A stretch of DNA of 64,000 nt from positions 248,001 to 312,000 of the forward strand of contig NZ_PKUQ01000055.1 in assembly GCF_002866925.1 (NCBI RefSeq), read 5' to 3'. The stretch comes from Cohaesibacter celericrescens (GTDB taxonomy: Bacteria; Pseudomonadota; Alphaproteobacteria; Rhizobiales; Cohaesibacteraceae). The translations under genes were made by a program, and so were the position numbers. The notes under the pieces are model-generated. The model did not search any database. It was given only the letters and a program-made list of their open reading frames with translations, and was not told where the DNA came from. Each line of letters starts with the position of its first letter. Position 1 is the stretch's first letter. Below are positions 37,529 to 45,332 of the stretch, piece after piece.

Positions 37529-37937
37529 TGTCGCTCTCTCCTGTTGTCAGTCCAGTGTCCACCTCTATATGGATGGATTCGATTGTTTTGTCAGGGTCAC
37601 CAGACTTTGCCGTGTCGTGTCATTGTGCAATTAACACCACAAATCCAACGTTGCAAAGCAAGAATAGCGCGTATTTTCAAAGACAAGGCAAGGAAATTGT
37701 ATCTTTGTGTAACAACGCTGGCGCAGGTTACACAGTGCGACAAAATCGCAATTTTCCGCGATAGAACAGCGACAATTCGTTCCTATCTTCACCTCATCGG
37801 CAGGGACGAGAATCCAAACACTCTCCTCTGACCGAGCCACCTCAAAGACTTTGAGGTGGCTGAGAGCATCTCAGCATATCAGCCCATGACGGGCACTCCG
37901 CCAATGAGGAATTGGCACACTATAGAGGAATGAAGAC
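37529..37937. promoter_or_regulatory. Divergent regulatory region with a chain of hairpins
   Basis: About 410 bases between the response regulator and the first EF-hand gene. Near its right end four inverted repeats follow one another: AGCCACCTCAAAG/CTTTGAGGTGGCT (37835-37861, perfect 13-bp arms), CTGAGA/TCTCAG (37860-37874), GCCC/GGGC (37882-37894), and GCCAAT/ATTGGC (37900-37916). All lie on the coding side of the EF-hand gene, so if transcribed they would give a highly structured leader RNA. Confidence 0.65.
37900..37917 (+). promoter_or_regulatory. Shared inverted-repeat element, copy 1
   Basis: GCCAATGAGGAATTGGCA: 6-bp arms around the loop GAGGA, 20 bases ahead of the start codon. The identical 18 bases occur at 39060-39077 before the paralogous gene. 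As RNA it would show an SD-like GGA in the loop. Confidence 0.75.
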
Positions 37938-38708
37938 ATGAAAAACTTTTCCAAAATTGCACTGGCAGTTGCTTTGATCGGTGGCGTATCAGCTACGGCT
38001 TTGGTCGTTGATAGCGCGTCAGCACGCGGTTGGAATGGTAGTGGCTCAGAGAAAGGCCAGCAGTTCAAAGGTCGCCAAGGAGCGGACCGTCATGGAGACC
38101 GTGGCGCACGCGGCGGCGATATTATAAAAATGCTGGACGCCGACAAAGACGGCACGCTGACCAAAGAGGAGCTGACCACTGGACTGGCGGCAAAAATTAC
38201 AGACAATGATACAAATGGCGATGGCGCCGTGTCATTGGAAGAGTTCAAAGCCGAATGGGCCAAACTGACCCAGGACCGTATGGTTCGCGCCTATCAGAAA
38301 ATGGATAGAGACGGCAATGGTTCGGTAACTCTGGAAGAACTCAGCGAACCTGCGACAGCCATGTTTGATCGTATGGACCGCAATGATGACGGCATATTCG
38401 ATAAAGCGGATCGCCCAAATCGTTCAGATCGTGCGGATCGCCAAGGCCGGAACGGCAAAGGCATGCGCGGCGAATTTGGTCCTCAGAAAGGTGCGCAGGA
38501 CGGAGCCCGGAACGGCTCTCAGAATAGCCCTGATAATGGACAGCGGGGCGGCAATTTCCAACCCAGCCAATTTGACCCAGCCGATGCAGGCCCCGATTTT
38601 GATGGTCAGCCCCCACAAGGTCCACAGCCCATCCAGGCTTCATATGATCTAGATGATTCAGACGCACCATTCGGTCATCCGGTCCCGCCTGTGGCGCAGC
38701 TTCGCTAA
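37938..38708 (+). CDS. Exported EF-hand calcium-binding protein (paralogue 1)
   Basis: A 256-residue protein with a signal peptide (about 1-30; KIALAVALIGGVSATALVVDSASA) and four EF-hand loops: DADKDGTLTKEE, DTNGDGAVSLEE, DRDGNGSVTLEE and DRNDDGIFDKAD (about 68-160). These should bind Ca2+ in the periplasm. The C-terminal 90 residues are Gly/Asn/Gln/Pro-rich and probably disordered. ATG 37938 has GAGGAATGAAG upstream. It is closely related to the gene at 39102, with the same signal peptide, same loops and same leader element, so the two are tandem duplicates. Confidence 0.92.
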   Translation: MKNFSKIALAVALIGGVSATALVVDSASARGWNGSGSEKGQQFKGRQGADRHGDRGARGGDIIKMLDADKDGTLTKEELTTGLAAKITDNDTNGDGAVSLEEFKAEWAKLTQDRMVRAYQKMDRDGNGSVTLEELSEPATAMFDRMDRNDDGIFDKADRPNRSDRADRQGRNGKGMRGEFGPQKGAQDGARNGSQNSPDNGQRGGNFQPSQFDPADAGPDFDGQPPQGPQPIQASYDLDDSDAPFGHPVPPVAQLR

Positions 38709-38745
38709 TCATTGAAGCAGGCATATTTTACCGCTCGCAGACCTC

Positions 38746-38777
38746 AACCCTGTCGCCAAATTTTTGGCGGCGGGGTT
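38746..38777 (+). terminator. Hairpin after EF-hand gene 1
   Basis: AACCCTGTCGCCAAA pairs with TTTGGCGGCGGGGTT (two G-U pairs), 2-base loop, 37 bases after the stop. It resembles the terminator after gene 2, as expected of a duplicated unit. Confidence 0.75.
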
Positions 38778-39059
38778 GCTTGCATTCCGGGATTCAGGAA
38801 ACAAGCATCGCCAACCCGAAGAACAAAAACAAAAATTATGACGAAAAAATCCAGAGTTTTGTAACCGAATGTATCAGGCCTACTGCTTGATACAGAGGGC
38901 GACAAAATCACTCTTTTTCATCAAACTTCAGCGACATTCACCGCCTATATTCAACTTATCGACGGAGCGCAATCAAGCGTAGCCGTCACAGGAACCGCCG
39001 GCAGATCAGGGTATGTCCTTCTGTTTGGCTCATAAGAGCAACCGGTAATTTGATCCCGA

Positions 39060-39077
39060 GCCAATGAGGAATTGGCA
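39060..39077 (+). promoter_or_regulatory. Shared inverted-repeat element, copy 2
   Basis: GCCAATGAGGAATTGGCA, identical to 37900-37917, 24 bases ahead of the start of the second EF-hand gene. The surrounding bases differ between the copies, which argues that the 18 bases are under selection. Confidence 0.75.
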
Positions 39078-39101
39078 AATTATATCAAAAGGAAAATAGT
39101 C

Positions 39102-39701
39102 ATGAAAAACGTAACCAAAATCGCAGTGGCTCTCGCATTGGTAACCGGCGTATCCGCAACGGCATTGACCGTTGACAACGCATCTGCACGCGGTTGGGGC
39201 AATAGCCAAGATCAAGATCAAAACCAAGGCTGGCGTGGCCAGCGTGGTGATCGTCATATGAAAAAAGGCGCGCGTCACGGTGGACGCAATGGCGGCATGA
39301 TGATGATGCAGCAGTTCGACACCAATAAAGATCAGGCACTGACCAAAGAAGAGCTGACCACTGGCCTTGCCAAGAAAATTACCGACAATGACAAAGATGG
39401 TGATGGTGCTGTTTCTCTGGAAGAATTCAAAGCGGAATGGGCCAAAATGACCCAACAGCGCATGGTTCGCGCCTTCCAGAAAATGGATCGTGACGGCAGC
39501 GGCACTGTAACTACCGAAGAAATTACAGCACCAGCTGTCAATATGTTCGAACGCATGGATCGCAACAACGACGACAAAGTCGATCAAGCAGATATGAAGC
39601 GTCGTATGGGCAACCGCCAAGGCAATCGGGGTGGTCGTTACATGCAGCAGCAACCAGCACCGGCTCCACAGGCCGAGCCTGAAGAAGCGCCAAACTCATA
39701 A
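39102..39701 (+). CDS. Exported EF-hand calcium-binding protein (paralogue 2)
   Basis: A 199-residue protein with a signal peptide (about 1-29) and four EF-hand loops: DTNKDQALTKEE (first, with Q in place of the central Gly), DKDGDGAVSLEE, DRDGSGTVTTEE and DRNNDDKVDQAD. A Met/His-rich stretch (HMKKGARHGGRNGGMMMMQQF, about 53-73) precedes the loops and might bind other metals. The tail is Gln/Pro-rich. ATG 39102 follows AAAAGGAAAA; the frame from 39072 starts inside the regulatory repeat. It is a tandem duplicate of the gene at 37938. Confidence 0.92.
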   Translation: MKNVTKIAVALALVTGVSATALTVDNASARGWGNSQDQDQNQGWRGQRGDRHMKKGARHGGRNGGMMMMQQFDTNKDQALTKEELTTGLAKKITDNDKDGDGAVSLEEFKAEWAKMTQQRMVRAFQKMDRDGSGTVTTEEITAPAVNMFERMDRNNDDKVDQADMKRRMGNRQGNRGGRYMQQQPAPAPQAEPEEAPNS

Positions 39702-39735
39702 TAGCGAATAGTCTTTTAAGTCTCTCCCCGCAGAG

Positions 39736-39769
39736 CCCCGTCGTCAGTTCTTGGCGGCGGGGTCTTTTT
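39736..39769 (+). terminator. Rho-independent terminator after EF-hand gene 2
   Basis: CCCCGTCGTCA pairs with TGGCGGCGGGG (two G-U pairs), followed by TCTTTTT. Confidence 0.9.
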
Positions 39770-39918
39770 GTGTGAGGCCAATATCAATGGCCTGCCTATT
39801 CAGGTCGATGACAAAATTGGATCATCGCCTGCACACTGGTTTGGCGCCTGATGTGGGTAAATGCGGGGCAAGGCAAGGCGCGCCTCCACCAAATGCCCGA
39901 TAGAGCACAAGGGGTACG

Positions 39919-40401
39919 CTAATGCGCCTCTAGTCGATAACAATATTCCCATGTATGGGAGATGTCGCCGAGATACCGGATCACGGGCACTTTTTCAAAG
40001 CCGATTTTGTCGTAAAATTGATGACCTTCTACAAAGCGTGTGTCAGTCCAGAGTTTGATACATGTACCCTGCCGACTGTCAACCAGATCCGTGGCCAGAT
40101 TATACATAGACCAGGCAAGGCCCTGTCCACGAGCTTCCTTTGCCACATAAACCTTGTGCAGTTCGAAAATACCAGAGTCCAGCGTTTCGCCAATAGCAAG
40201 AGAGCCGACAATATTGCCATCTTGTTCTGCGACCCACATTTGACCACCCATCGCCGCATAATAGCTGGCGGGATGCTTCAACTCGGGGAATTCATCATCG
40301 TCAAAAAAGCAATGATCATAGTCAGCAAAAACGCCTGCGATGAGGCGCGCCAGTTCCGCGCCATCTTCGTCGGTCGCAGAGCGAATGAAAGTATAGCTCA
40401 T
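39919..40401 (-). CDS. GNAT family N-acetyltransferase
   Basis: A 160-residue acetyltransferase. The acetyl-CoA loop reads HKVYVAKEARGQGLAWSMYNLA (about 83-104) and motif B reads FYDKIGFEKVPV. The N-terminal region carries a DDDEFPELKHPASYYA insert seen in putative acyl-CoA acetyltransferases of Rhizobiales. The substrate is unknown. The ATG follows GAAGG. Confidence 0.87.
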   Translation of the reverse strand: MSYTFIRSATDEDGAELARLIAGVFADYDHCFFDDDEFPELKHPASYYAAMGGQMWVAEQDGNIVGSLAIGETLDSGIFELHKVYVAKEARGQGLAWSMYNLATDLVDSRQGTCIKLWTDTRFVEGHQFYDKIGFEKVPVIRYLGDISHTWEYCYRLEAH

Positions 40402-40430
40402 GACTCGCGCCTTCTTATATCAGCTTAGGC

Positions 40431-40697
40431 TTAGCGATAAATCGCATAACCAATGCCATTGCGGCGGGCTTCATCGACAATTCTATTAAGAGCAGGGTCT
40501 TTGATATCACCCGTCGCCCGCAAAACACGGCTGATGGTGATGAAGCTATATCCCGCTGACGTCAGAGCCCGATTGGTTGCTTCGCGCGCTTGGTCAGCCT
40601 GCTCGCAATCAACCGCCAACATAAAGTTGCGGCGTTGGGGTTGGGTTTGAGGGGGTGTTGGCGCTTCGCTTGCCCGTCCCATAACACAGAAAATCAT
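40431..40697 (-). CDS. Hypothetical small protein
   Basis: An 88-residue protein I cannot name. The N-terminal 25 residues are Pro/Gln-rich; the rest is a compact alpha/beta unit (NFMLAVDCEQADQAREATNRALTSAGYSFITISRVLRATG, then a final helix DPALNRIVDEARRNGIGYAIYR). No export signal. The start is ATG 40697 with a weak AGAGA site, or GTG 40730. It sits 29 bases upstream of the GNAT gene on the same strand and may be co-transcribed. Confidence 0.55.
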   Translation of the reverse strand: MIFCVMGRASEAPTPPQTQPQRRNFMLAVDCEQADQAREATNRALTSAGYSFITISRVLRATGDIKDPALNRIVDEARRNGIGYAIYR

Positions 40698-40813
40698 ACG
40701 CTTGTCTCTTTTAGAATTGCGGTCGTCCACTCATAAGGGGGCAAACGCCGTCTGTCGAGACTCAATTTAGCCTTTGTGTAACCGATCGATAAGGAAAGAG
40801 GAGGCTGCGTCTT

Positions 40814-42304
40814 TTAAACCGCCTCTTTGTGCGCCCAGCTCATGCGTTTGCGATAGATAGTAGAGGGACTGATTTCCAGCGCAGCGGCCGCGCGGGAAAT
40901 GTTGCCATCGAAATGACCAAGAGCCCCTTCGATGATGTCTCTTTCCTGTTGCCAGAAGGGAGCGATGTTCCCTGCCATGACAGTTCCAATTTCGCGGAGA
41001 TTGGAGATGGCTTGATTGAGTTCGCTCTCATATCCTTCATCACTATGCAAAAGATCTGGCAAATGCTCGGCTTCTGCGACGCTGCCATCATACATCACGG
41101 TCAGGCGGCGGATGGTATTCTGCAATTGCCTGATATTCCCCGGCCAACGATAAGCTTGGAGCATGCTTTCGGCTTCAACACTGAAGAGCGAGAAGTTTTT
41201 ATTTTCTTCGCGGGCATATTGAATGAGGAACGACTGCGCTAGCGGCATAATGTCCCCTGTGCGTTCCCGTAAGGGAGGCAAATGAATAGGCAGAACATGC
41301 ATGCGGTAGAAAAGATCTTCGCGAAAACGTCCGGCGCGGACTTCCTCCTGCGGGTCGCGGTTTGTTGCTGCGACAAAGCGAATGTCGAGGGACACTTCTT
41401 TTGTACCGCCCACACGACGAGAAGACCCTGTCTGAATGAGGCGCAACAATTTGGCTTGCAGATCAACCGGCATTTCACCAATTTCATCAAGAAACATAGT
41501 GCCACCATCGGCTAGTTCAGCTGCGCCTTTGCGGTCCTCTGTAGCGCCAGTGAAAGCGCCGCGCATATGCCCGAACAGCTCCGATTCCATTAGTTCGGCA
41601 GGAATGGCACTGCAGTTGATAGCAATGAACGGTCCATTGGAGCGATTGGAGCGGGCGTGGAGAGCTTGGGCGCAGACTTCTTTACCGGTGCCCGATTCTC
41701 CCGTTATAAACACTGGAGCTTTGGAAGAGGCAATGCGATTGATCTGATCATATACCCCTTGCATGGCGGGGGATTTGCCGATGAAACCTTCAAAATCACG
41801 CAACAGTTCATTGTTGGTGTTGGTATCGGGTGCCGTCGCGTTTGCTGGGTAAACCTCATGCCTGGCATTTGCTTTGGTTACGATATGTTGCTCGGCATGA
41901 GGTGCAGGGCGATGATGAGCAATAAGATCAGTCAATCGATCTGACAAGGATTCGGCGGATACGGGGCGGGCGATAAAATCATGAGCACCCGCCTGCATGG
42001 CCGCCACCGCGCGCGACACCGAGCCATTTCCACTCAGTGCCAGCAGCAGCATGTTGGGATGCCGACTTGCAAGGCGGGACAGCATTTTCAACTCGCTGTC
42101 CTCCTCAAAGGTCATGAGGGCACATGTGGGTTCCATAAGAAAACTAGCAGGCGCCTTGCCGTCAAAAATCTGGAAATCACAAGACTGGTGCATGCGCTCT
42201 TCAAGAGCTGCTGACAGCTGGTCATTGATCATTCTGCGGAAGGCGGGGTCAGAACTGACAACGGCTATGCGGACGGAATTTGTATCCGCGTGTTCTGAGG
42301 ACAT
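40814..42304 (-). CDS. Sigma-54-dependent activator with degenerate receiver (LuxO-like)
   Basis: A 496-residue enhancer-binding protein. Order: receiver-like domain (10-130), AAA+ domain (about 172-400) with Walker A GESGTGKE (202-209), GAFTGA sigma-54 contact loop (249-254), LDEIGEMP Walker B, and a Fis-type HTH (about 450-490; NISRAAAALEISPSTIYRKRMSW) close to that of LuxO. The receiver lacks the phosphorylated Asp (the site reads CALMTFEE) and has Arg for the conserved Lys (RP near 113), so it is probably not phosphorylated in the usual way. It is a single gene; its direct-repeat upstream region may be autoregulatory. Confidence 0.9.
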   Translation of the reverse strand: MSSEHADTNSVRIAVVSSDPAFRRMINDQLSAALEERMHQSCDFQIFDGKAPASFLMEPTCALMTFEEDSELKMLSRLASRHPNMLLLALSGNGSVSRAVAAMQAGAHDFIARPVSAESLSDRLTDLIAHHRPAPHAEQHIVTKANARHEVYPANATAPDTNTNNELLRDFEGFIGKSPAMQGVYDQINRIASSKAPVFITGESGTGKEVCAQALHARSNRSNGPFIAINCSAIPAELMESELFGHMRGAFTGATEDRKGAAELADGGTMFLDEIGEMPVDLQAKLLRLIQTGSSRRVGGTKEVSLDIRFVAATNRDPQEEVRAGRFREDLFYRMHVLPIHLPPLRERTGDIMPLAQSFLIQYAREENKNFSLFSVEAESMLQAYRWPGNIRQLQNTIRRLTVMYDGSVAEAEHLPDLLHSDEGYESELNQAISNLREIGTVMAGNIAPFWQQERDIIEGALGHFDGNISRAAAALEISPSTIYRKRMSWAHKEAV

Positions 42305-42595
42305 GATTTCTGCGCCTTTCTACAATTACTCACCTCGCTATGTTGCGCAAACAGGGTAAACAAAGTCTTTGCATTTGAGACACTGTGGCAAAAAGGTGGC
42401 AAAAATTGCCTCAAAATGCAAAAAATCCCCAGTATGTCCTTCCTAAGGCCCAAGAGCGGAAGATAAAACAGCGGGTTGCCCCCAACGACACGCCCCGCCC
42501 AACCGCTATCATCGGGTTACATCTGTGGATTAGTCCCCTTTTTTAGACCTGCTTATTAACGGTCATTTGCAGCCTCTGCACTGTGCGGAGATGCT
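42305..42595. other. Upstream region of the sigma-54 activator
   Basis: About 290 bases. It contains two direct repeats of GTGGCAAAAA at 42385-42394 and 42396-42405, one helical turn apart, the second running into a small palindrome (GGCAA-AAA-TTGCC). They lie 80-105 bases upstream of the activator start. Confidence 0.45.
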
Positions 42596-42793
42596 TCAAG
42601 CCAACTGCGCGGGGAAACCGGCCTCGATAATGGTGTCGCGAATGGCGTCCGGGCTGAGGCTGGACGTGACTTCAACAGCCCCTGTTTCCAAATCCGCATT
42701 GACGTCTGCAGTAGTGTCTTTGGCCATGATGGCTTCTTTGATGGATTTGATACATCCGCCGCATGCCATGTCTTGAACATTGAGTTTGATCAT
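42596..42793 (-). CDS. HMA-domain copper chaperone-like protein
   Basis: A 65-residue single heavy-metal-associated domain. It has the metal-binding MACGGC loop (C11, C14), the typical helix CIKSIKEAI, and the strand AVEVTSSLSPDAIRDTIIEAGF. Such proteins carry Cu(I) (CopZ) or other soft metals to exporting ATPases. No P-type ATPase lies nearby. The start has GAAGGAAG upstream. Confidence 0.88.
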   Translation of the reverse strand: MIKLNVQDMACGGCIKSIKEAIMAKDTTADVNADLETGAVEVTSSLSPDAIRDTIIEAGFPAQLA

Positions 42794-42836
42794 TGCTTTC
42801 TTCCTTCGTTACTGGTCGTGCCAATCATAACTGACG

Positions 42837-43958
42837 TCATAGGCCAACACATGGGGATTTTACAATAAGGGACGTCCCGATGCCACCCGCAGCCGCAATG
42901 GCAGCCAGGCCTGTCCCGTCGGTGGTTGCCAAGGCATGATACAGCCGCACCGCTAATATTGCCCCTGACGCACCAATCGGGTGACCACGTGCCAACGAAC
43001 CGCCGGTCATGTTCACGATTGCCTCATTGATATGCGCGCCTCGTTGGCAGGCAATAGCCTGTACCGCAAATGCTTCCATGATTTCTGCGAGGTCCAAGTC
43101 CTGTGGCGTAAGACCTGCCGCATCCAGCGAAGCCCTGATCGCAGCCACTGGCGCAAGGCCGGGCAGGGCCGGATCGCCCCCCAAGGTAGCCCCGCCGACG
43201 ATTTCGATTGAAGGAGACGGTAAAAATCGGGCCACCCGCTCTGATACAATCACGCAAAAGGCTGCGGCATCGGCGGCCACAGACATATTGGCCGCTGTCA
43301 CACTGCCATAAACCACAGGTGCACGTGCGCAGAGGCGCTGGTTCATCCTGCGGGTGAACGAATCATGTGCCGCGCCAGAAATGGGCACAATTTCTTTGGC
43401 GGTGATGGCCTCGGCTGCTTGCGCCTTTTGATGACTGGCAACCGCCCAGTTATCCTGTTCGGCCTGCGTGATATTGAGCAGGTTTGCCAAACGGTCGGCG
43501 GCTTGGGCCATGTCTGGGTCGCGGTCCGGCCACGGTGTAAAGGGGGCTTGATCATAGGCTTGCGGGGCCGATCCATCGGCGAATGTTTTACTGCGCAACG
43601 GTCGGCGCGAGTAGCTTTCAACGCCGCCAGCAACCACGATCTCATGCAGTCCGGACCGGATCATGGCATCGGCCAACAAGACGGCATCCAGCCCGCCACA
43701 ACATTGCCGGTCGACGGACAACCCCGCAACAGAGTGCGGCAATCCGGCCGCCAATCCCACCAGACGTGCAGGATTGCCTCCCGCGCCCAAACCATTGGAG
43801 ACAATCAGCTCGCTGACTTGATTCTGATCCACACCGGCATCTGAAAGAACTGCTTTGACGACAGGAGCCGCTAAATCGTGCAGCTCCAGAGCGGCCAGCG
43901 CCCCGTTGCGCGGTGCAACGGCACTGCGTCTGGCTGCCACGATGTAAGAACGGGTCAT
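42837..43958 (-). CDS. Thiolase family protein lacking the second catalytic cysteine
   Basis: A 373-residue thiolase fold protein. The nucleophile is present (VDRQCCGGLDA, C86) and so is the GHPIG histidine (H326, in NMTGGSLARGHPIGASGA). But the C-terminal CxGGGxG motif is AAAGGIG (A355 in place of Cys), and the NEAFA motif is MEAFA (M294 in place of Asn). A normal acetyl-CoA acetyltransferase needs these, so the reaction may differ, as in thiolase-like proteins that do not condense two acyl groups. ATG 43958 overlaps the AMP-ligase stop (ATGA) and has GGAGG upstream, so it is translationally coupled to that gene. Confidence 0.85.
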   Translation of the reverse strand: MTRSYIVAARRSAVAPRNGALAALELHDLAAPVVKAVLSDAGVDQNQVSELIVSNGLGAGGNPARLVGLAAGLPHSVAGLSVDRQCCGGLDAVLLADAMIRSGLHEIVVAGGVESYSRRPLRSKTFADGSAPQAYDQAPFTPWPDRDPDMAQAADRLANLLNITQAEQDNWAVASHQKAQAAEAITAKEIVPISGAAHDSFTRRMNQRLCARAPVVYGSVTAANMSVAADAAAFCVIVSERVARFLPSPSIEIVGGATLGGDPALPGLAPVAAIRASLDAAGLTPQDLDLAEIMEAFAVQAIACQRGAHINEAIVNMTGGSLARGHPIGASGAILAVRLYHALATTDGTGLAAIAAAGGIGTSLIVKSPCVGL

Positions 43959-45241
43959 ATCTGCACCTCCAGCCATCGCGTCAGGGCAATCAGATCAGGT
44001 TTGCCTGCCGGAAGCATTGGTATGTGATTGATGTAATAAATTTCCCTCGGGCTGGCCAATACGCCAAGTTGAGCGCGACAAGAGGATTTCAGACATTCTG
44101 TAAAATCCGTGAGGTCTGTGGCTTCATCGGCTTCCACTACAGCAACAATCACATGCCCTCTTTGCCGGTCTGCCCGAGCAAAAGCGGCGCAACTACGCAC
44201 AGCAGGGGTTTGATGCAAAGCCGCTTCAACATCTTCCAAAAATATATTTTGATCGGCCACCGTGACCATTCGGCTTTTGCGGCCCTTGAGGAACAAATTG
44301 CCACGCCCGTCAAGGTGCCCCATTTCACCCACTGTCAAATATCCGTCTTGCCAGCGGGTGTCGGCGCTGTCGCCAATCTCATAACCATCAAATAAATAAT
44401 CACTTTTCACCCAGATTTCGCCAACACCATCGGTTGCGCACCCTGCCGTATCCCGAATGGACATGTCGACACCGGGATAGGCCGGCCCGACCGAGCCTTG
44501 CGGGGTATCCGCATCGGCCATGGTAATGAAGCTGGTCTCTGACGCACCATAAAATTCAAAAATACGGGCGTTCGGGCAAAGCGAAGACAAACCAGCACGA
44601 CAGGCTTCATCCAACTTACCACCGCCGCAGAGAATGAAGCGCAGATTCGGCAAGGATCGGGACCGGATTTTGTCCCCTGACAGCAGCAAACGGAGTTGAG
44701 ACGGGGTGGCATAGATCACTGACAAGGCTTGGTCCGTTAATGCTGATAATTGGGTTTTGGGTTGAAGGCCCTTAAGAATGGTCACATCGGCCCCCATATG
44801 CAAAGCTTCAAGCATGGCATACAGAGTAAGAGAATGACTGAGGGCACCCAAAATCGCATAACCATCCTTCGAGGTCAGACCAAGGCGGCTGCGGTTAACC
44901 TCAAAGCTGCGAATCCACGAAGCAGGCCTGCGGCGGATGGTTTTGGCATTGTTGCTCGAACCCGAGCTTTGGCAATAAAGGAAAGGCCCACCAACACAGT
45001 CATCAGCAACGGCCGAAATACCCTTGATGGGAATGGATTCATTGTGGCTGGAGTGAATGGATAGGCCGTCTTGGAGGCATGTCTCCAGCGCCCTTATGGC
45101 GTCTCTGGACGCCTGTGTTTTGCTGATTATCGTGATTGTGCTGCCGGGGGCGCGACGGAAAGTTTCGAAAACCAAGGGGATACCTGCGGGAAAAGTCTGG
45201 CACGGCAACCCGATCGTGTGGCTCCGCATTGAGTCGATCAT
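43955..45241 (-). CDS. AMP-dependent acyl-CoA synthetase/ligase-like protein
   Basis: A 428-residue protein of the adenylate-forming family. The P-loop is SSGSSNNAKTIRR (about 91-103), followed by FEFYGASETSF (about 225-235), the DGYLTVGEMG strand-loop, the hinge GRKSRMV and the C-terminal lysine in LPAGKPDL (about 413-420). It is short for the family; much of the usual N-terminal region is missing. It should activate a carboxylic acid as acyl-AMP and perhaps hand it to CoA. The thiolase gene follows with a 4-base overlap. ATG 45241 has no clear ribosome site. Confidence 0.8.
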   Translation of the reverse strand: MIDSMRSHTIGLPCQTFPAGIPLVFETFRRAPGSTITIISKTQASRDAIRALETCLQDGLSIHSSHNESIPIKGISAVADDCVGGPFLYCQSSGSSNNAKTIRRRPASWIRSFEVNRSRLGLTSKDGYAILGALSHSLTLYAMLEALHMGADVTILKGLQPKTQLSALTDQALSVIYATPSQLRLLLSGDKIRSRSLPNLRFILCGGGKLDEACRAGLSSLCPNARIFEFYGASETSFITMADADTPQGSVGPAYPGVDMSIRDTAGCATDGVGEIWVKSDYLFDGYEIGDSADTRWQDGYLTVGEMGHLDGRGNLFLKGRKSRMVTVADQNIFLEDVEAALHQTPAVRSCAAFARADRQRGHVIVAVVEADEATDLTDFTECLKSSCRAQLGVLASPREIYYINHIPMLPAGKPDLIALTRWLEVQI

Positions 45242-45332
45242 ACCGAATTGATAGGATAGAGCGCAAGCTGCCCTTCAAGCTATTCAACGGGATCCTCAGA
45301 AGGGCGGCACCAAGCAATGAGAAGCGGATTTT

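Larger units (their letters stand above)
38709..39101. other. Region between the two EF-hand genes
   Basis: About 390 bases. It holds the terminator-like hairpin of gene 1 on the left and, on the right, a GCTC/GAGC hairpin (39028-39039) followed by the second copy of the shared element. No gene is seen. Confidence 0.5.

Noticed and set aside
42398..42413. Sigma-54 promoter in TGGCAAAAATTGCC
   Set aside because: The distance between GG and GC is eight bases instead of ten; it is better seen as a small palindrome.
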